A stretch of 64,000 nt of DNA from Muribaculaceae bacterium (GCA_023665425.1 JAMPDX010000001.1:197882-261881); one strand, 5' to 3'. Counted from the stretch's first letter, positions 8,439-18,117 are shown. Notes: generated by a model not told the origin, from the sequence alone. Made by a program: numbers and translations.

Positions 8439-9839
8439 ATGAAAGGTATCAAGACTAAGTTGGCGATAATGAACTTCCTGGAGTTTGCTGTCTGGGGAAG
8501 TTACCTTACCTGCCTGGGCAATTATCTGGGCCCGCACGGATTGGGCGCAGACATCGCATTGTTTTATACAGTGCAAGGTATAGTGTCGATATTCATGCCC
8601 GCCATCATGGGTGTTATCGCCGACAAGTATGTGCAGCCCCAGCGCTTGCTGGGTTATTGTCATGCTTTAGCGGCACTGTTCATGTTGGGCGCATGGCATT
8701 ATGGCATGACTCACCCGCAACTCAGCTTCTGGCCTTTCTTCACCCTATACACGTTGAGTGTGGCATTCTTTATGCCGACAATAGCACTTGCCAACACTGT
8801 AGCATTCTCATGCTTGAAGCGTGCCGGGCTTGATACCGTCAAGGACTTTCCGCCTATCCGCGTATTGGGTACTGTCGGCTTTATTGCTGCCATGTGGTTT
8901 GTAAACTGCTTCTATGTAGCCGATGGCTCCGTGGGCTTCTCATTAAGCAACCCTCTGGGCAATGCAGCATCCGACCCGCGTTTCCAATATTCGGTAAATC
9001 AGTTGCTTACTTGTGGTATAATTGGTGCACTGCTCTTCATCTATTGTATGACACTGCCCAAGTGTCCGGTAGCCGGCAAAGGGATGCCCTCCAAGGGAAT
9101 TATCTCCATCCTCGGGTTAGATGCCTTCAAGCTGTTTAAGCAGAAGAAGATGGCCATATTCTTCATCTTTTCCATGCTCCTTGGCGTCTCACTGCAGATT
9201 ACCAACGGTTATGCCACACCCTTCATTTCAAGCTTCAAGGCTCTGCCTGAGTATCTTGATTCCTTTGGTGCCAACAATGCCACCTTGCTCACATCGCTGT
9301 CGCAGATTTCAGAGGCTGTATGTATATTGCTCATACCCTTCTTCCTACGCAGATTTGGCATCAAGAAGGTGATGATGATAGCCATGGCTGCATGGGTGTT
9401 CCGCTTCGGCTGTTTCGGTGTTGGTAACCCCGGCGGCGGAGTGTGGCTCTTCATCATCTCAATGCTTGTATATGGTGTGGCATTCGACTTTTTCAATGTA
9501 AGTGGCGCACTGTTTGTAGAGCAAGAGACAGACCCCAAGATACAGGCCTCAGCACAGGGACTGTTTATGTTGATGACCAATGGTATAGGTGCCACCTTTG
9601 GCACTCTGGCAGCCGGTGAGGTAGTAAATCACTTCTGCCAGTGGACCAGCACAACACCGAGTTATCTTACCGGCGACTGGGAGGCTGTATGGCTTATCTT
9701 TGCCGCTTATGCGCTTGTGGTCTTTGTTTTGTTCACCCTCATATTCAAATATAAACACCATCCTGAACGTATTTCTCTTGCGAACGTGTCTGCTCACGGT
9801 AGCGGTGACCCGGAAGGAATGGCTGACATGAACCAATAA
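8439..9839 (+). CDS. MFS transporter, nucleoside:H+ symporter (NupG-like) family
   Basis: The 466-residue protein has about twelve hydrophobic helices. The N-terminal LAIMNFLEFAVWGSYLTCLG is typical of NupG/XapB-like nucleoside permeases. GVIADKYVQPQR between helices 2 and 3 is the MFS loop motif, and the C-terminal half has MTNGIGATFGT. It should import nucleosides with protons across the inner membrane, although the exact substrate is an inference from family. It heads a long co-directional run, with rsmE starting 11 bases after its stop codon. Confidence 0.85.
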   Translation: MKGIKTKLAIMNFLEFAVWGSYLTCLGNYLGPHGLGADIALFYTVQGIVSIFMPAIMGVIADKYVQPQRLLGYCHALAALFMLGAWHYGMTHPQLSFWPFFTLYTLSVAFFMPTIALANTVAFSCLKRAGLDTVKDFPPIRVLGTVGFIAAMWFVNCFYVADGSVGFSLSNPLGNAASDPRFQYSVNQLLTCGIIGALLFIYCMTLPKCPVAGKGMPSKGIISILGLDAFKLFKQKKMAIFFIFSMLLGVSLQITNGYATPFISSFKALPEYLDSFGANNATLLTSLSQISEAVCILLIPFFLRRFGIKKVMMIAMAAWVFRFGCFGVGNPGGGVWLFIISMLVYGVAFDFFNVSGALFVEQETDPKIQASAQGLFMLMTNGIGATFGTLAAGEVVNHFCQWTSTTPSYLTGDWEAVWLIFAAYALVVFVLFTLIFKYKHHPERISLANVSAHGSGDPEGMADMNQ

Positions 9840-9850
9840 AGGAACTTGCC

Positions 9851-10582
9851 TTGATACAGTTTTATATTCAAGACATATCTAATATGACCACCCTCCCGGA
9901 AGTGGAGAGTGGTCATTGTGTGCGTGTATTGCGTATGAAGCGGGGAGATGAGATAGTGTGTGTAGATGGTAAAGGCCACCGTTACCACTGTCGCATCACC
10001 GATGCGCATCCCAAGCACTGCGGCATTGAGGTGGTATCTCGAGAGGATGTGCCCTCTCCTTGGAATGTGAATATAATATTGTGTTTTGCCCCCACTAAGA
10101 ATATGGACCGCGTGGAGTGGATGGCCGAGAAGTGCACCGAGATGGGGATAGACAGATTTATTCCGGTGGAGTGCCGATATAGCGAGCGCCGCGTGCTCAA
10201 GACTGACCGTCTCAATAAGATACTTGTCTCGGCTATGAAACAAAGCCTCAAGGCTACTCTCCCAATGCTTGATGAACTCACTCCCGTAGAGCAAGTGTTG
10301 ACGAATCTGCAAGGTGCTTCCGGCAAGAAATTCATGGGCAAGAAGTTTATCTGCTATTGCGCCGAAACAGTAGAGAGGCGAGAATTTGCTCAGGAATACG
10401 TTGCCGGCGAAGATGTGGCAATCCTCATCGGTCCTGAAGGAGACTTCAGCGAGAAGGAGGTTCAGACGGCCCTCGCCAACGGCTGGATACCGGTGAGCCT
10501 GGGTAAAAGCAGGCTACGCGCGGAGACAGCCGCCATGGTAGCTATAGCTGATGTGCATTGCTTAAACCAACAATCTGATTAG
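9851..10582 (+). CDS. rsmE: 16S rRNA (uracil(1498)-N(3))-methyltransferase RsmE
   Basis: RsmE methylates U1498 of 16S rRNA in the assembled 30S subunit using S-adenosylmethionine. The 243-residue length fits. SPOUT-fold landmarks are present: KNMDRVEWMAEKCTEMG (about residue 79), SERR, LIGPEGDFSEKE (about 194) and SLGKSRLRAETA (about 216), which form the trefoil-knot cofactor site. The start is a TTG at 9851, preceded by AGGAAC. MIQFYI is the usual family beginning, so TTG is accepted. Confidence 0.93.
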   Translation: MIQFYIQDISNMTTLPEVESGHCVRVLRMKRGDEIVCVDGKGHRYHCRITDAHPKHCGIEVVSREDVPSPWNVNIILCFAPTKNMDRVEWMAEKCTEMGIDRFIPVECRYSERRVLKTDRLNKILVSAMKQSLKATLPMLDELTPVEQVLTNLQGASGKKFMGKKFICYCAETVERREFAQEYVAGEDVAILIGPEGDFSEKEVQTALANGWIPVSLGKSRLRAETAAMVAIADVHCLNQQSD

Positions 10583-10632
10583 CTCTCTTCAGACCATCAA
10601 TTTTGGACACTAATTTATCTACTATAATAGAA

Positions 10633-11460
10633 ATGAATCTTACAGCATATTTGAATTCAAGCAAAAGCGGAAATTTCTTCCTCTTGGCCGGCCCTTGTGC
10701 CATAGAGAGTGAAGAGATAGCCATGCAGACAGCAGAGCGCTTAGTCACTGTATGTGCCAAACTCGATATACCACTTGTCTTCAAGGGTAGTTACCGCAAG
10801 GCTAACCGCAGCCGGCTGGACTCCTTTACCGGCATAGGAGATGTTAAAGCACTCACCATATTGTCGAAGGTGCGTGAGCAGTTTGGCGTGCCTGTAGTGA
10901 CCGATATACATGAAACCCGAGAGGCACACTTGGCAGCTGAATTTGTCGATATGCTGCAGATACCGGCCTTCCTGTGCCGCCAGACAGACCTGCTGGTGGC
11001 AGCTGCCAAGACCGGCAAGATGGTGAATATCAAGAAGGGACAATTCCTTGCCCCTCAGTCTATGGTACACGCAGTGAACAAAGTTCGCGATTCCGGTAAT
11101 GATGCTGTGTGTGTCACAGAGCGAGGCACCACCTTTGGATATACTGACCTGGTAGTTGATTATCGTGGTATACCGGTAATGCAGGCCGAGTGTGGTTGCC
11201 CGGTGATAATGGATATCACTCACTCCCTCCAACAGCCTAACCAGGCAAGCGGTGTCACCGGCGGTCTGCCGTCGCTTATCGGCACCGTGGGCAAAGCCGC
11301 GATTGCTGTAGGGGCAGATGGAATTTTCATCGAGACACATCCTGACCCGTCAAAGGCCAAGAGCGATGGGGCCAATATGCTTCCACTCGATAAGATTGAG
11401 TCCCTGCTGACCAATCTGTGTATCATCCGCCGAGCTGTCAACGAGATACATTCAAAATAA
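10633..11460 (+). CDS. kdsA: 3-deoxy-8-phosphooctulonate synthase
   Basis: KdsA condenses phosphoenolpyruvate with arabinose 5-phosphate to make KDO 8-phosphate for the lipopolysaccharide inner core. The ATG at 10633 gives 275 residues, normal for the family; a TTG at 10603 would add ten residues and is less likely. Landmarks are LLAGPCAIESEE near the N-terminus, FKGSYRKANRS, PVVTDIHE, DMLQIPAFLCRQTDLL, VNIKKGQFLAP, TERGTTFGY and FIETHPDPS. It follows rsmE by 50 bases. Confidence 0.95.
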   Translation: MNLTAYLNSSKSGNFFLLAGPCAIESEEIAMQTAERLVTVCAKLDIPLVFKGSYRKANRSRLDSFTGIGDVKALTILSKVREQFGVPVVTDIHETREAHLAAEFVDMLQIPAFLCRQTDLLVAAAKTGKMVNIKKGQFLAPQSMVHAVNKVRDSGNDAVCVTERGTTFGYTDLVVDYRGIPVMQAECGCPVIMDITHSLQQPNQASGVTGGLPSLIGTVGKAAIAVGADGIFIETHPDPSKAKSDGANMLPLDKIESLLTNLCIIRRAVNEIHSK

Positions 11461-11481
11461 GTCCGTAATCCTTTAAGAAAT

Positions 11482-13014
11482 ATGAAGACACGAAGATTGA
11501 TATTATCAGCACTGTGCTGCCTGAGCCTCTATGCCGGGGCGAGGGAGATAAATCCGCTTACGCAAGCAATGTTGGATGGTTATGAGACTCTGCTGCAACA
11601 GAATCCGAATGACTATCTTACCCTATACGAACGTTCATCTCAATATTACCGACTGGATGATTATGACAAGGCCCTCTCCGATATCAAGCGTGCAATAGGC
11701 TGCACACCCGCCAAGGAGACAAGTCAGCTGGCTTCTGAATATGCGCTGCTCGCCGACATTTATACACAGACAGAGGAGTATCCGGAGGCCTTGATGGCAA
11801 TAGATCAGGCCTTGGGGTATGATGCCAACTCATATCGATTACTGTATATGAAGGGGAATATCTGCCTGCATCTCGATCGCCTGAGTGATGCCAGAAGCGC
11901 CTTTACCGCCATGATGCGTGTTAACTCCCGCAGCACAGAGGCAATATTTGGCCTGGCGCGTGTGGCTGCCCTCGAAGGGAAGAATGATGAGGCCACCAAG
12001 CTGCTTAAGGATGCCGAGAAGATGGACCCCACCAACTATCTCACATATTGCCGTATGGGTGACATCCATCAGCAAATGAATATGCCTCAAGATGCCGCAG
12101 CCGACTATCTAAGTGCCTTCAGCTTGGCAAGCAATTCTGATCGACCCATGTCGTCAATCATCGCCTTGGCAAAGGAAAACTATCCGGCCGTAGAGCAAGC
12201 AATTGATTACTCCTTGCAGAAGACTCAGAATGTTATACCCCTCCACTTCATTCAGGCAAACGCGGCGCTTGCCGCCGACGAATATGATGATGCTTACAGC
12301 GCATATCAGGAGTTGCTGGCCAATATCCCGGAGGCGGATGCCGTGGCTTTCTATCCCGATTTGGCTGAGATTAATCTTCACCGTGGTGATCTGAATGATG
12401 CTGACAATTATGCCTCCAAAGCAATGATGCATAAGCCTGACATACGCACCAATATTCTTAAAGCAAAAATAGAGCAGGTGAGAGGTAATTATCCGTCAGC
12501 ACAGATGTATGCCAAATCAGCTTTGGCGCTTGATGCTGACAACCACGACGCCTTGATGACCGCTGCCGAAATTGCAAATGATATGGAGGACTACTCAGCC
12601 GCCGTGGCATACCTCAACAATGCCATTATGAATGATGCCGGAGCAGTGGATGCTCTTATCTTCCGCGGCTATCTGAATGCCAATCGTCTGAACAATGCGG
12701 CCTCGGCTATGGGTGACTTTGCCCGCGCTGCCTCATTGCCCGCAACTACAGCTGAGCAACTTACCTATAAAGCCATAGCTCAGATTAAGGGGGGCCAGGC
12801 CTTGGACGCATCATCAACCATCGCTCCTATATATGCATCATCAGAAAATAATGGCGAGGCAGCTTATCTTTATGCTCTGTATTGTCTGGCTTGTGACAAA
12901 AACGCAGATGCACAAAGTTCGCTTGACAAAGCACAGAGTCTTGGCTTTGATGACAACTTCCTGTTGAAGTATTATTCAGTGCCATTGCTCTCTGTCAAGG
13001 CTCTCCGTAAATAA
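11482..13014 (+). CDS. exported tetratricopeptide-repeat protein
   Basis: The 510-residue protein has an N-terminal signal peptide (about 1-20, ending YAGA) and then TPR helices nearly to the end, including YEALLADIYTQTEEYPEALMA-like and DAVDALIFRGYLNANRLNNA-like units of 34 residues. Periplasmic TPR proteins of this kind are docking scaffolds; no enzyme domain is visible. It lies 21 bases after kdsA and 7 bases before the BadF-type kinase, so it is in the same transcript. The specific role is unknown. Confidence 0.85.
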   Translation: MKTRRLILSALCCLSLYAGAREINPLTQAMLDGYETLLQQNPNDYLTLYERSSQYYRLDDYDKALSDIKRAIGCTPAKETSQLASEYALLADIYTQTEEYPEALMAIDQALGYDANSYRLLYMKGNICLHLDRLSDARSAFTAMMRVNSRSTEAIFGLARVAALEGKNDEATKLLKDAEKMDPTNYLTYCRMGDIHQQMNMPQDAAADYLSAFSLASNSDRPMSSIIALAKENYPAVEQAIDYSLQKTQNVIPLHFIQANAALAADEYDDAYSAYQELLANIPEADAVAFYPDLAEINLHRGDLNDADNYASKAMMHKPDIRTNILKAKIEQVRGNYPSAQMYAKSALALDADNHDALMTAAEIANDMEDYSAAVAYLNNAIMNDAGAVDALIFRGYLNANRLNNAASAMGDFARAASLPATTAEQLTYKAIAQIKGGQALDASSTIAPIYASSENNGEAAYLYALYCLACDKNADAQSSLDKAQSLGFDDNFLLKYYSVPLLSVKALRK

Positions 13015-13021
13015 GCTTTAA

Positions 13022-13891
13022 ATGACAGGTAATAACAGACATATCTTAATAGCAGATGCCGGAGGCTCCGGCACACATTGGTGCCTAATAGATAGCCGGG
13101 GGAGTGTCATAGATGAACTGAAAGGAGAAGCCATCAATCCCAGCGTGATGAGTGCTGAGTCAGTCCGTGATGCCATAAGCCCGGTTAGCCATATGTTTCC
13201 CGGGACATGTGATGTGAACTTCTATGGCGCAGGCTGTGTAGGTTCCGGGTGTGAGGTTATTGCATCTTCATTTAAACAATTGGGTTACGACGGCCCTGTG
13301 TCAGTGCAATCAGATATAGTGGGGGCTGCACGAAGTTTGTTCGGGCATCAATCAGGTATCGTCTGCATATTGGGTACAGGTGCAAATGCCTCACTATATG
13401 AAGCCAAGCGTATAATATCCAAAGTGCCATCTTTGGGATATATTCTCGGTGATGAGGGAAGCGGTGCGGCAATAGGCAAACGTTTCTTGAGATATTATCT
13501 TCGTGGCGACATCAATAGTGAAGTATGCAAACACCTTGAAGCGGAATATGACCTAAGCATAAATGAAATCTATAAACATGTGTATCGCGCCCCCGCAGCC
13601 AATAAATATCTCGCTTCGTGGACTCATCGCATACATCAATTTATAGATGACGAGAGTATCCGCGGTGTTGTGGCTGAAGAGTTCGATCTTTTCTTCCAAA
13701 ATATACTGCTGCGATATGATGAGGTGCGAAGGTTGCCTATCGGCTTTATAGGGTCCGTGGCATATTATTTTGAGCCCGTCTTGACAGATGTTGCCGCCCG
13801 ATACGATGTACATATCAGCAAAATAGAACAAGACCCGATACAAGGATTGATAAACTACCATAAAACAAATAAGAATGAAAAAGTTAGCTAA
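13022..13891 (+). CDS. BadF/BadG-type ATPase, N-acetylglucosamine kinase-like
   Basis: The 289-residue protein has the sugar kinase/Hsp70/actin fold of the BadF/BadG/BcrA/BcrD ATPase family. The phosphate-1 loop is ADAGGSGTHWCLID (residues about 11-24), the phosphate-2/adenosine region has CILGTGANAS, and GDEGSGAAIGK follows near residue 145. Short members of this family in Bacteroidetes resemble N-acetylglucosamine kinases, so phosphorylation of an amino sugar is the best guess. It has no signal peptide. Its last 17 bases overlap the SGNH hydrolase gene, which implies coupled translation. Confidence 0.8.
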   Translation: MTGNNRHILIADAGGSGTHWCLIDSRGSVIDELKGEAINPSVMSAESVRDAISPVSHMFPGTCDVNFYGAGCVGSGCEVIASSFKQLGYDGPVSVQSDIVGAARSLFGHQSGIVCILGTGANASLYEAKRIISKVPSLGYILGDEGSGAAIGKRFLRYYLRGDINSEVCKHLEAEYDLSINEIYKHVYRAPAANKYLASWTHRIHQFIDDESIRGVVAEEFDLFFQNILLRYDEVRRLPIGFIGSVAYYFEPVLTDVAARYDVHISKIEQDPIQGLINYHKTNKNEKVS

Positions 13892-14558
13892 TATATTTAT
13901 GGCCATAGCCGTGCTCGGCTCAATGGGTGTGACAGAGCTGAAAGCAGACAGCTATTATGATCGCAAGGTGAGTTTGTTCGAGCTATTACCAATCAGCGAG
14001 AATGACATAGTTTTTGTGGGCAATTCAATCACCGATGGCGCCGAGTTGCAAGAGCTGTTTGGGATGCCCAATGTGAAAAATCGCGGTATCACATCAGATG
14101 TAATATCCGGTGTCGACAAGCGAATCGAGACAACATTGAAGGAGCATCCGCAGAAGGTGTTCTTGCTTATCGGTGCCAATGACATAAGTCATAACTTGAC
14201 AGCCACTCAGATTGCAGCCAAATATGATGCCTTGGTGGCCAAGATGAAGAGACTCTCGCCCAATACGATGTTTTATTTGCAGGGTATCATGCCAATAAAT
14301 AATGACTTTAAACGTTATAAAAGTATGTATGGCAAAGAGAAGGTTATCCCTGAGTTGAACAAAAAAATTCAGGCGATTGCCGACAAGTATGGCTGTACAT
14401 ATATTTCCACTACAGAGGCTCTTCAAGACCCCAAGACCGGCAAGCTCCGTAAAGAGTATACAAATGACGGATTGCATCTGACCGGTGCCGGCTATAAAGC
14501 ATGGGTGAAATTGCTCGAGCCGTATGTCAAAGGGTATGATTGGATTAATCATCACTAA
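13875..14558 (+). CDS. exported SGNH/GDSL hydrolase
   Basis: The 227-residue protein has a signal peptide (about 1-24). The SGNH blocks are all present: block I VFVGNSITDG with the nucleophile Ser, block II with NRGI, block III LLIGANDIS with the conserved Asn, and block V DGLHLTGAGY with Asp and His. Such enzymes deacetylate or hydrolyse esters on glycans or lipids in the periplasm. It overlaps the kinase gene upstream and precedes a DUF5106 protein by 12 bases. Confidence 0.88.
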   Translation: MKKLANIFMAIAVLGSMGVTELKADSYYDRKVSLFELLPISENDIVFVGNSITDGAELQELFGMPNVKNRGITSDVISGVDKRIETTLKEHPQKVFLLIGANDISHNLTATQIAAKYDALVAKMKRLSPNTMFYLQGIMPINNDFKRYKSMYGKEKVIPELNKKIQAIADKYGCTYISTTEALQDPKTGKLRKEYTNDGLHLTGAGYKAWVKLLEPYVKGYDWINHH

Positions 14559-14570
14559 GAAGTAAACATC

Positions 14571-15590
14571 ATGAAGCAGATAGAAAAATTTCTCATTGGG
14601 ATAGCCATTGTATTTGGTGGCAGTGTAGGGGCTTCGGCTTTTACGCATCCTACAGACTCTGTAGCCGAGGAAGGTGTGCAAGAAGTCATTATCGGAAATG
14701 ACAATGAATCCCTGCCGGTTGAGGGAGCCACCACAGAGGAATACGTTGACCCGATATTAGTGCTACCCCCACTGTTTGAATATCCGGTAGCACCGGAAGA
14801 TTTGGAGTGGACAGAGCGCTCCAATTGGCTGGCTAAGCATTTCTGGGATGACTTTGACTTTAAGCAGAAGAGTGTGGGGCAAAGTCAGCTGATACATGCC
14901 TTAAGCACCTATATTGTGCCTTTGCACATGGCCGACAGAGATGTCGCACTCAAGAGTATCAAAGAGTTGATTAAGAAATTGCAGAAGAACCCCTCGTTAT
15001 TATACCAGTTTACCAATGCTGCTGAGCGCACTATGTACTCACCTGCGACGGCAGAACTCATGATAGACGAGGTGTATGTGGAATTTCTTAAAGCACTGGT
15101 GGCGAATAAAAAGATACCGGCACTGCGCAAAGTGCGTTATGAGGCGCAACTGAAGTCACTGCAAAACAGTATGTTGGGTCATCCGATGCCGGACTTCCTC
15201 TTTACTGACCGCCATGGTAATCCTTCAAAATACACTGCCGCCGGGGTACCAACAATTATCGAGTTTGGCAATTTCGATTGCTCCGATTGCCGCATAGCAC
15301 GCCTGCGCCTTGAGACAGATGATGAGTTGCAGCAATTGGTAAAGGCCGAGAAAGCTCGCATTATGTTTATAAGCCCTGATGTAGATGATGAAGAGTGGGC
15401 AGCGTGGGCTTCTGCCGTGAAGAATTATCCCGAATCATGGATAGTAGGTAGAGCAAGCGGGCTTGACGATGTGATAGACCTGCGCGTGGTGCCATGTATT
15501 TTCATCATCGATGCGAAAGGGAATATCGTCACCAAGAGTGCAAATACCGACACGGCGCGTGAATATGTCAAGACACATGTCGCAAAATAA
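14571..15590 (+). CDS. DUF5106 / thioredoxin-like exported protein
   Basis: The 339-residue protein has a signal segment (about 1-23), an acidic linker, and an all-helical DUF5106-type region (about 75-200). A thioredoxin-like domain (about 205-335) follows, with FGNFDCSDCRIARLRLE carrying a CSDC redox motif and a later VVPCIFIID strand with the cis-Pro neighbourhood. It probably handles thiol chemistry in the periplasm, in the style of TlpA/ResA-like proteins of Bacteroidetes. The substrate is unknown. It closes the kinase and SGNH gene group. Confidence 0.8.
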   Translation: MKQIEKFLIGIAIVFGGSVGASAFTHPTDSVAEEGVQEVIIGNDNESLPVEGATTEEYVDPILVLPPLFEYPVAPEDLEWTERSNWLAKHFWDDFDFKQKSVGQSQLIHALSTYIVPLHMADRDVALKSIKELIKKLQKNPSLLYQFTNAAERTMYSPATAELMIDEVYVEFLKALVANKKIPALRKVRYEAQLKSLQNSMLGHPMPDFLFTDRHGNPSKYTAAGVPTIIEFGNFDCSDCRIARLRLETDDELQQLVKAEKARIMFISPDVDDEEWAAWASAVKNYPESWIVGRASGLDDVIDLRVVPCIFIIDAKGNIVTKSANTDTAREYVKTHVAK

Positions 15591-15641
15591 TTGAGACAGG
15601 TTAATACATTTAGTCGTTTCGAGTGTTAATAAAGTATAAAC

Positions 15642-15664
15642 AATTTAAATTGGACAGACACTTA
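15642..15664 (+). repeat. solitary R1 end just 5' of the DoxX gene
   Basis: AATTTAAATTGGACAGACAC plus TTA matches the right end of R1 copy A with three changes. No partner end is visible nearby. It finishes 3 bases before the start codon at 15668. Confidence 0.6.
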
Positions 15665-15667
15665 ATA

Positions 15668-16177
15668 ATGGCAAGACATAGAGTAATATCCCCTCTCAAG
15701 AGATTTATGCTTCGCTCCACCGGGTATTCTTATCCGAATATGGGGAGACTGTTTATGCGTCTGTTTGTGGGCATAATGTTGCTTCAGTTTGCCCTTAGAC
15801 TGTTAGCAGACTATAACAATACGAGCGCCGTCTTCCCGGCAGTGATCGGTATGGGCAACGAGGCCAGCATGATATGTATGGTGTCGATAGAGATAGTCTG
15901 CTCCCTGTTTATAATGGTGGGCTTGTTCACGCGCATCATGTGTTTGCCCCCTTTTATAGCAATGGTGGTAGCTGAGATTTATGTCCGAACTCATCAGATA
16001 GTAGTAAACGACTTGATGCCTTGGCAGCAGCAAAATTATCTGCCCGTGATGTTTATGGGAATATTCTTTTTCCTCTTCCTTGTAGGTCCGGGCAAAATAT
16101 CTGCTGACTATATGCTTTCCTTGAGAATCATCCATACCGAAAATCGAGATGAGGATGAAGAGCTCGAAATTGTTTAA
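15668..16177 (+). CDS. DoxX-family membrane protein
   Basis: The ATG at 15668 gives 169 residues. An in-frame start at 15623 would translate through the repeat end and is rejected. Four hydrophobic helices are visible. The first has GRLFMRLFVGIMLLQFALRL, typical of DoxX/DoxD-like proteins, and later ones resemble LFIMVGLFTRI and LFLVGPGKISAD. The C-terminus is strongly acidic. Family roles range from quinone-linked oxidoreductase subunits to unknown membrane functions, so no specific reaction is claimed. The gene is 12 bases from mnmA. Confidence 0.78.
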   Translation: MARHRVISPLKRFMLRSTGYSYPNMGRLFMRLFVGIMLLQFALRLLADYNNTSAVFPAVIGMGNEASMICMVSIEIVCSLFIMVGLFTRIMCLPPFIAMVVAEIYVRTHQIVVNDLMPWQQQNYLPVMFMGIFFFLFLVGPGKISADYMLSLRIIHTENRDEDEELEIV

Positions 16178-16189
16178 AAGAATAAATTG

Positions 16190-17359
16190 ATGAAGATAGC
16201 AGTTCTGTTGTCCGGTGGAGTAGATAGCGCAGTGGCCGTACACTTGCTCAAGGAGCAGGGGCACGACCTGTACTTGTTTTATATCCGTATAGGACGCGAT
16301 GATGATAGCGGCGACTGCAATGCTGATGAGGATATAGAGATGTGTCAGCTTATAGCTCGCAAATATAATTTACCTTTGGAGATCATACCTCTGCATGATG
16401 AGTATTGGGCCAATGTGATGCAGTACTCACTTGACACCGTGAAGTCGGGCCTCACTCCGCACCCTGATATGATGTGTAACAAGATCATCAAATTCGGCTA
16501 CTTTGAGCAACGCCGCGGACATGAGTTCGATAAGACGGCAACGGGCCATTATGCCGATATAAAGGAGTTAGACGGCAAATATTATCTCGCTACGGCAGCT
16601 GACCCGGTAAAAGACCAGACAGACTTTCTGGCGCAGATAAGCTATGAGCAGTTGGGCCATATACTCTTCCCCTTGGGTAAGCTTCCCAAAGCGCGTGTGA
16701 GGGAGATAGCACGTGAGATAAATCTGCCTAATGCCACCCGCAAGGACTCGCAGGGGATTTGCTTCTTGGGCAAGATAGATTATAATGACTTCTTACGCCG
16801 CCATTTAGGGGAACGCCGCGGCCCGATAGTGGATATCGCCAATGGTAAAAAGATAGGTGAGCATAGAGGTTATTGGTTTCATACCATAGGACAACGCAAA
16901 GGACTCGGCCTGAGCGGGGGACCATGGTATGTAGTCAAGAAGAATGTGCGCGATAATGTGGTATATGTTAGCAATGGCTATGGCACAAGCCTGCAATACG
17001 GGCGCAAGCTGCCCTTGCAACAGATGCATTGGATTACCGCAAATCCGTTTGACACTGAGAGTAGAGTGCCCGGTATAGCCCCTCGCGCCACCATGAGCAA
17101 TGAGCCCAACGAGGGAGCGCCAGACCAAAGGGAGAATAATTTCATAGATATTACCTTCAAGAACAGACATACCCCCGGCTTCACTCCGGCAGTAATGGAG
17201 AGACTTGAAGATGGCAGTTATATGATACATTCGCAAGAGGATATCCAGGGGATTGCTCCGGGGCAATATGCCATCATTTATACCCCTGACAAACAGCTGT
17301 GTCTTGGGAGTGGGGTAATATCTGTAGAACAAAAGAAAAGATATAGCAATGGGAAATGA
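16190..17359 (+). CDS. mnmA: tRNA-specific 2-thiouridylase MnmA
   Basis: MnmA installs the 2-thio group on wobble U34 of tRNAs for Lys, Glu and Gln, using ATP and sulfur relayed from a cysteine desulfurase. The 389-residue protein has the PP-loop LLSGGVDSAVA at the N-terminus, the first catalytic cysteine in HPDMMCNKIIKFG, TATGHYAD, KDQTDFL, and the second catalytic cysteine in DSQGICFLG. The beta-barrel tRNA-binding domains follow. The ATG at 16190 is chosen over a TTG one codon earlier. Its last 11 bases overlap the next gene. mnmE, which modifies position 5 of the same uridine, is also in the window. Confidence 0.95.
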   Translation: MKIAVLLSGGVDSAVAVHLLKEQGHDLYLFYIRIGRDDDSGDCNADEDIEMCQLIARKYNLPLEIIPLHDEYWANVMQYSLDTVKSGLTPHPDMMCNKIIKFGYFEQRRGHEFDKTATGHYADIKELDGKYYLATAADPVKDQTDFLAQISYEQLGHILFPLGKLPKARVREIAREINLPNATRKDSQGICFLGKIDYNDFLRRHLGERRGPIVDIANGKKIGEHRGYWFHTIGQRKGLGLSGGPWYVVKKNVRDNVVYVSNGYGTSLQYGRKLPLQQMHWITANPFDTESRVPGIAPRATMSNEPNEGAPDQRENNFIDITFKNRHTPGFTPAVMERLEDGSYMIHSQEDIQGIAPGQYAIIYTPDKQLCLGSGVISVEQKKRYSNGK

Positions 17360-17978
17360 CTATAAGAGGATGCTAGTAGTGGGCATAACATATAATAAGG
17401 TGGAGCGAGGAGTGTATGCCTTGATTTTGCAAGAGCTGGGGGGCACACGCCGCTTGCCGATAGTTATAGGTATGGCCGAGGCACAATCAATAGAGTGCAA
17501 GCTGCAGGATATCATCACACCGCGCCCACTGACACATGACCTGATGGTGAATATCATGCGTGCCTTTGGTGTGGATTTGCAGTATGTAGTTATAAAGCAA
17601 TTGAATGGCGGCATCTTTACAGCAGATCTTTACTTGACAGATGGCGAGCGCGAGGTAATTATAGATAGCCGCTCGAGCGATGGAATCTCTCTGGCATTGC
17701 GCATGGGTGTGCCTATCTATGCGTCGGAAGAGTTGCTGGCCAAGATAGGCCTGGAGCAAAAGGGCACTTCAGAAAGAACCGGTGCACGCAAAGGGGCCGC
17801 TGATACCAATACAAAAGAAAATTTGCAACAAGAGGAGACTGCCTTATGGAGAAAGGTAAAGGAGTTGCCCATTGAGCAGCTTCAGGCAATGCTCGACGAG
17901 ATGGTTGAGGCTGAACAGTACGAAAAGGCAGCTCGCTTGAGAGATATAATAAATAATCGCAATAAAACGAATGAATGA
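17349..17978 (+). CDS. bifunctional nuclease (BFN/DUF151) domain protein with UvrB/UvrC motif
   Basis: The 209-residue protein has two parts. Residues 1-140 are a BFN/DUF151 domain with LPIVIGMAEAQSI, RPLTHDLM and IDSRSSDGISLALRMGVPIY. Residues about 165-205 are a UvrB/UvrC-type helical hairpin (MVEAEQYEKAARLRD). BFN proteins have been reported to have both DNase and RNase activity, and the UvrB/UvrC motif normally mediates contact with UvrC or Clp partners. A nucleic-acid repair or stress role is plausible. It overlaps mnmA by 11 bases. Confidence 0.88.
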   Translation: MGNDYKRMLVVGITYNKVERGVYALILQELGGTRRLPIVIGMAEAQSIECKLQDIITPRPLTHDLMVNIMRAFGVDLQYVVIKQLNGGIFTADLYLTDGEREVIIDSRSSDGISLALRMGVPIYASEELLAKIGLEQKGTSERTGARKGAADTNTKENLQQEETALWRKVKELPIEQLQAMLDEMVEAEQYEKAARLRDIINNRNKTNE

Positions 17979-18054
17979 TAATTGAGTGATCTGTATCGTC
18001 TAACAATAAACCAATGCGTCCCTTCAACAAAAGATGAAATTTTAAAAATTATGG

Positions 18055-18084
18055 TTGTTTATTGAGAATAAATATGTAATTTTG
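18055..18084 (+). promoter_or_regulatory. promoter of the argR operon
   Basis: TTG (18055-18057), a 19-base spacer, and TAATTTTG (18077-18084) match the Bacteroidetes promoter. The leader to argR is about 130 bases. Confidence 0.7.
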
Positions 18085-18103
18085 CGCAGTATTTCTTTTT
18101 ATA

Positions 18104-18117
18104 AATGTATTTACATT
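18104..18117. promoter_or_regulatory. inverted repeat in the argR leader, possible ArgR operator
   Basis: AATGTA-TT-TACATT is a perfect 6+2+6 inverted repeat 19 bases after the -7 element. Arginine repressors commonly bind AT-rich palindromes at their own promoters, so autoregulation is a reasonable inference; the site has no other support. Confidence 0.4.
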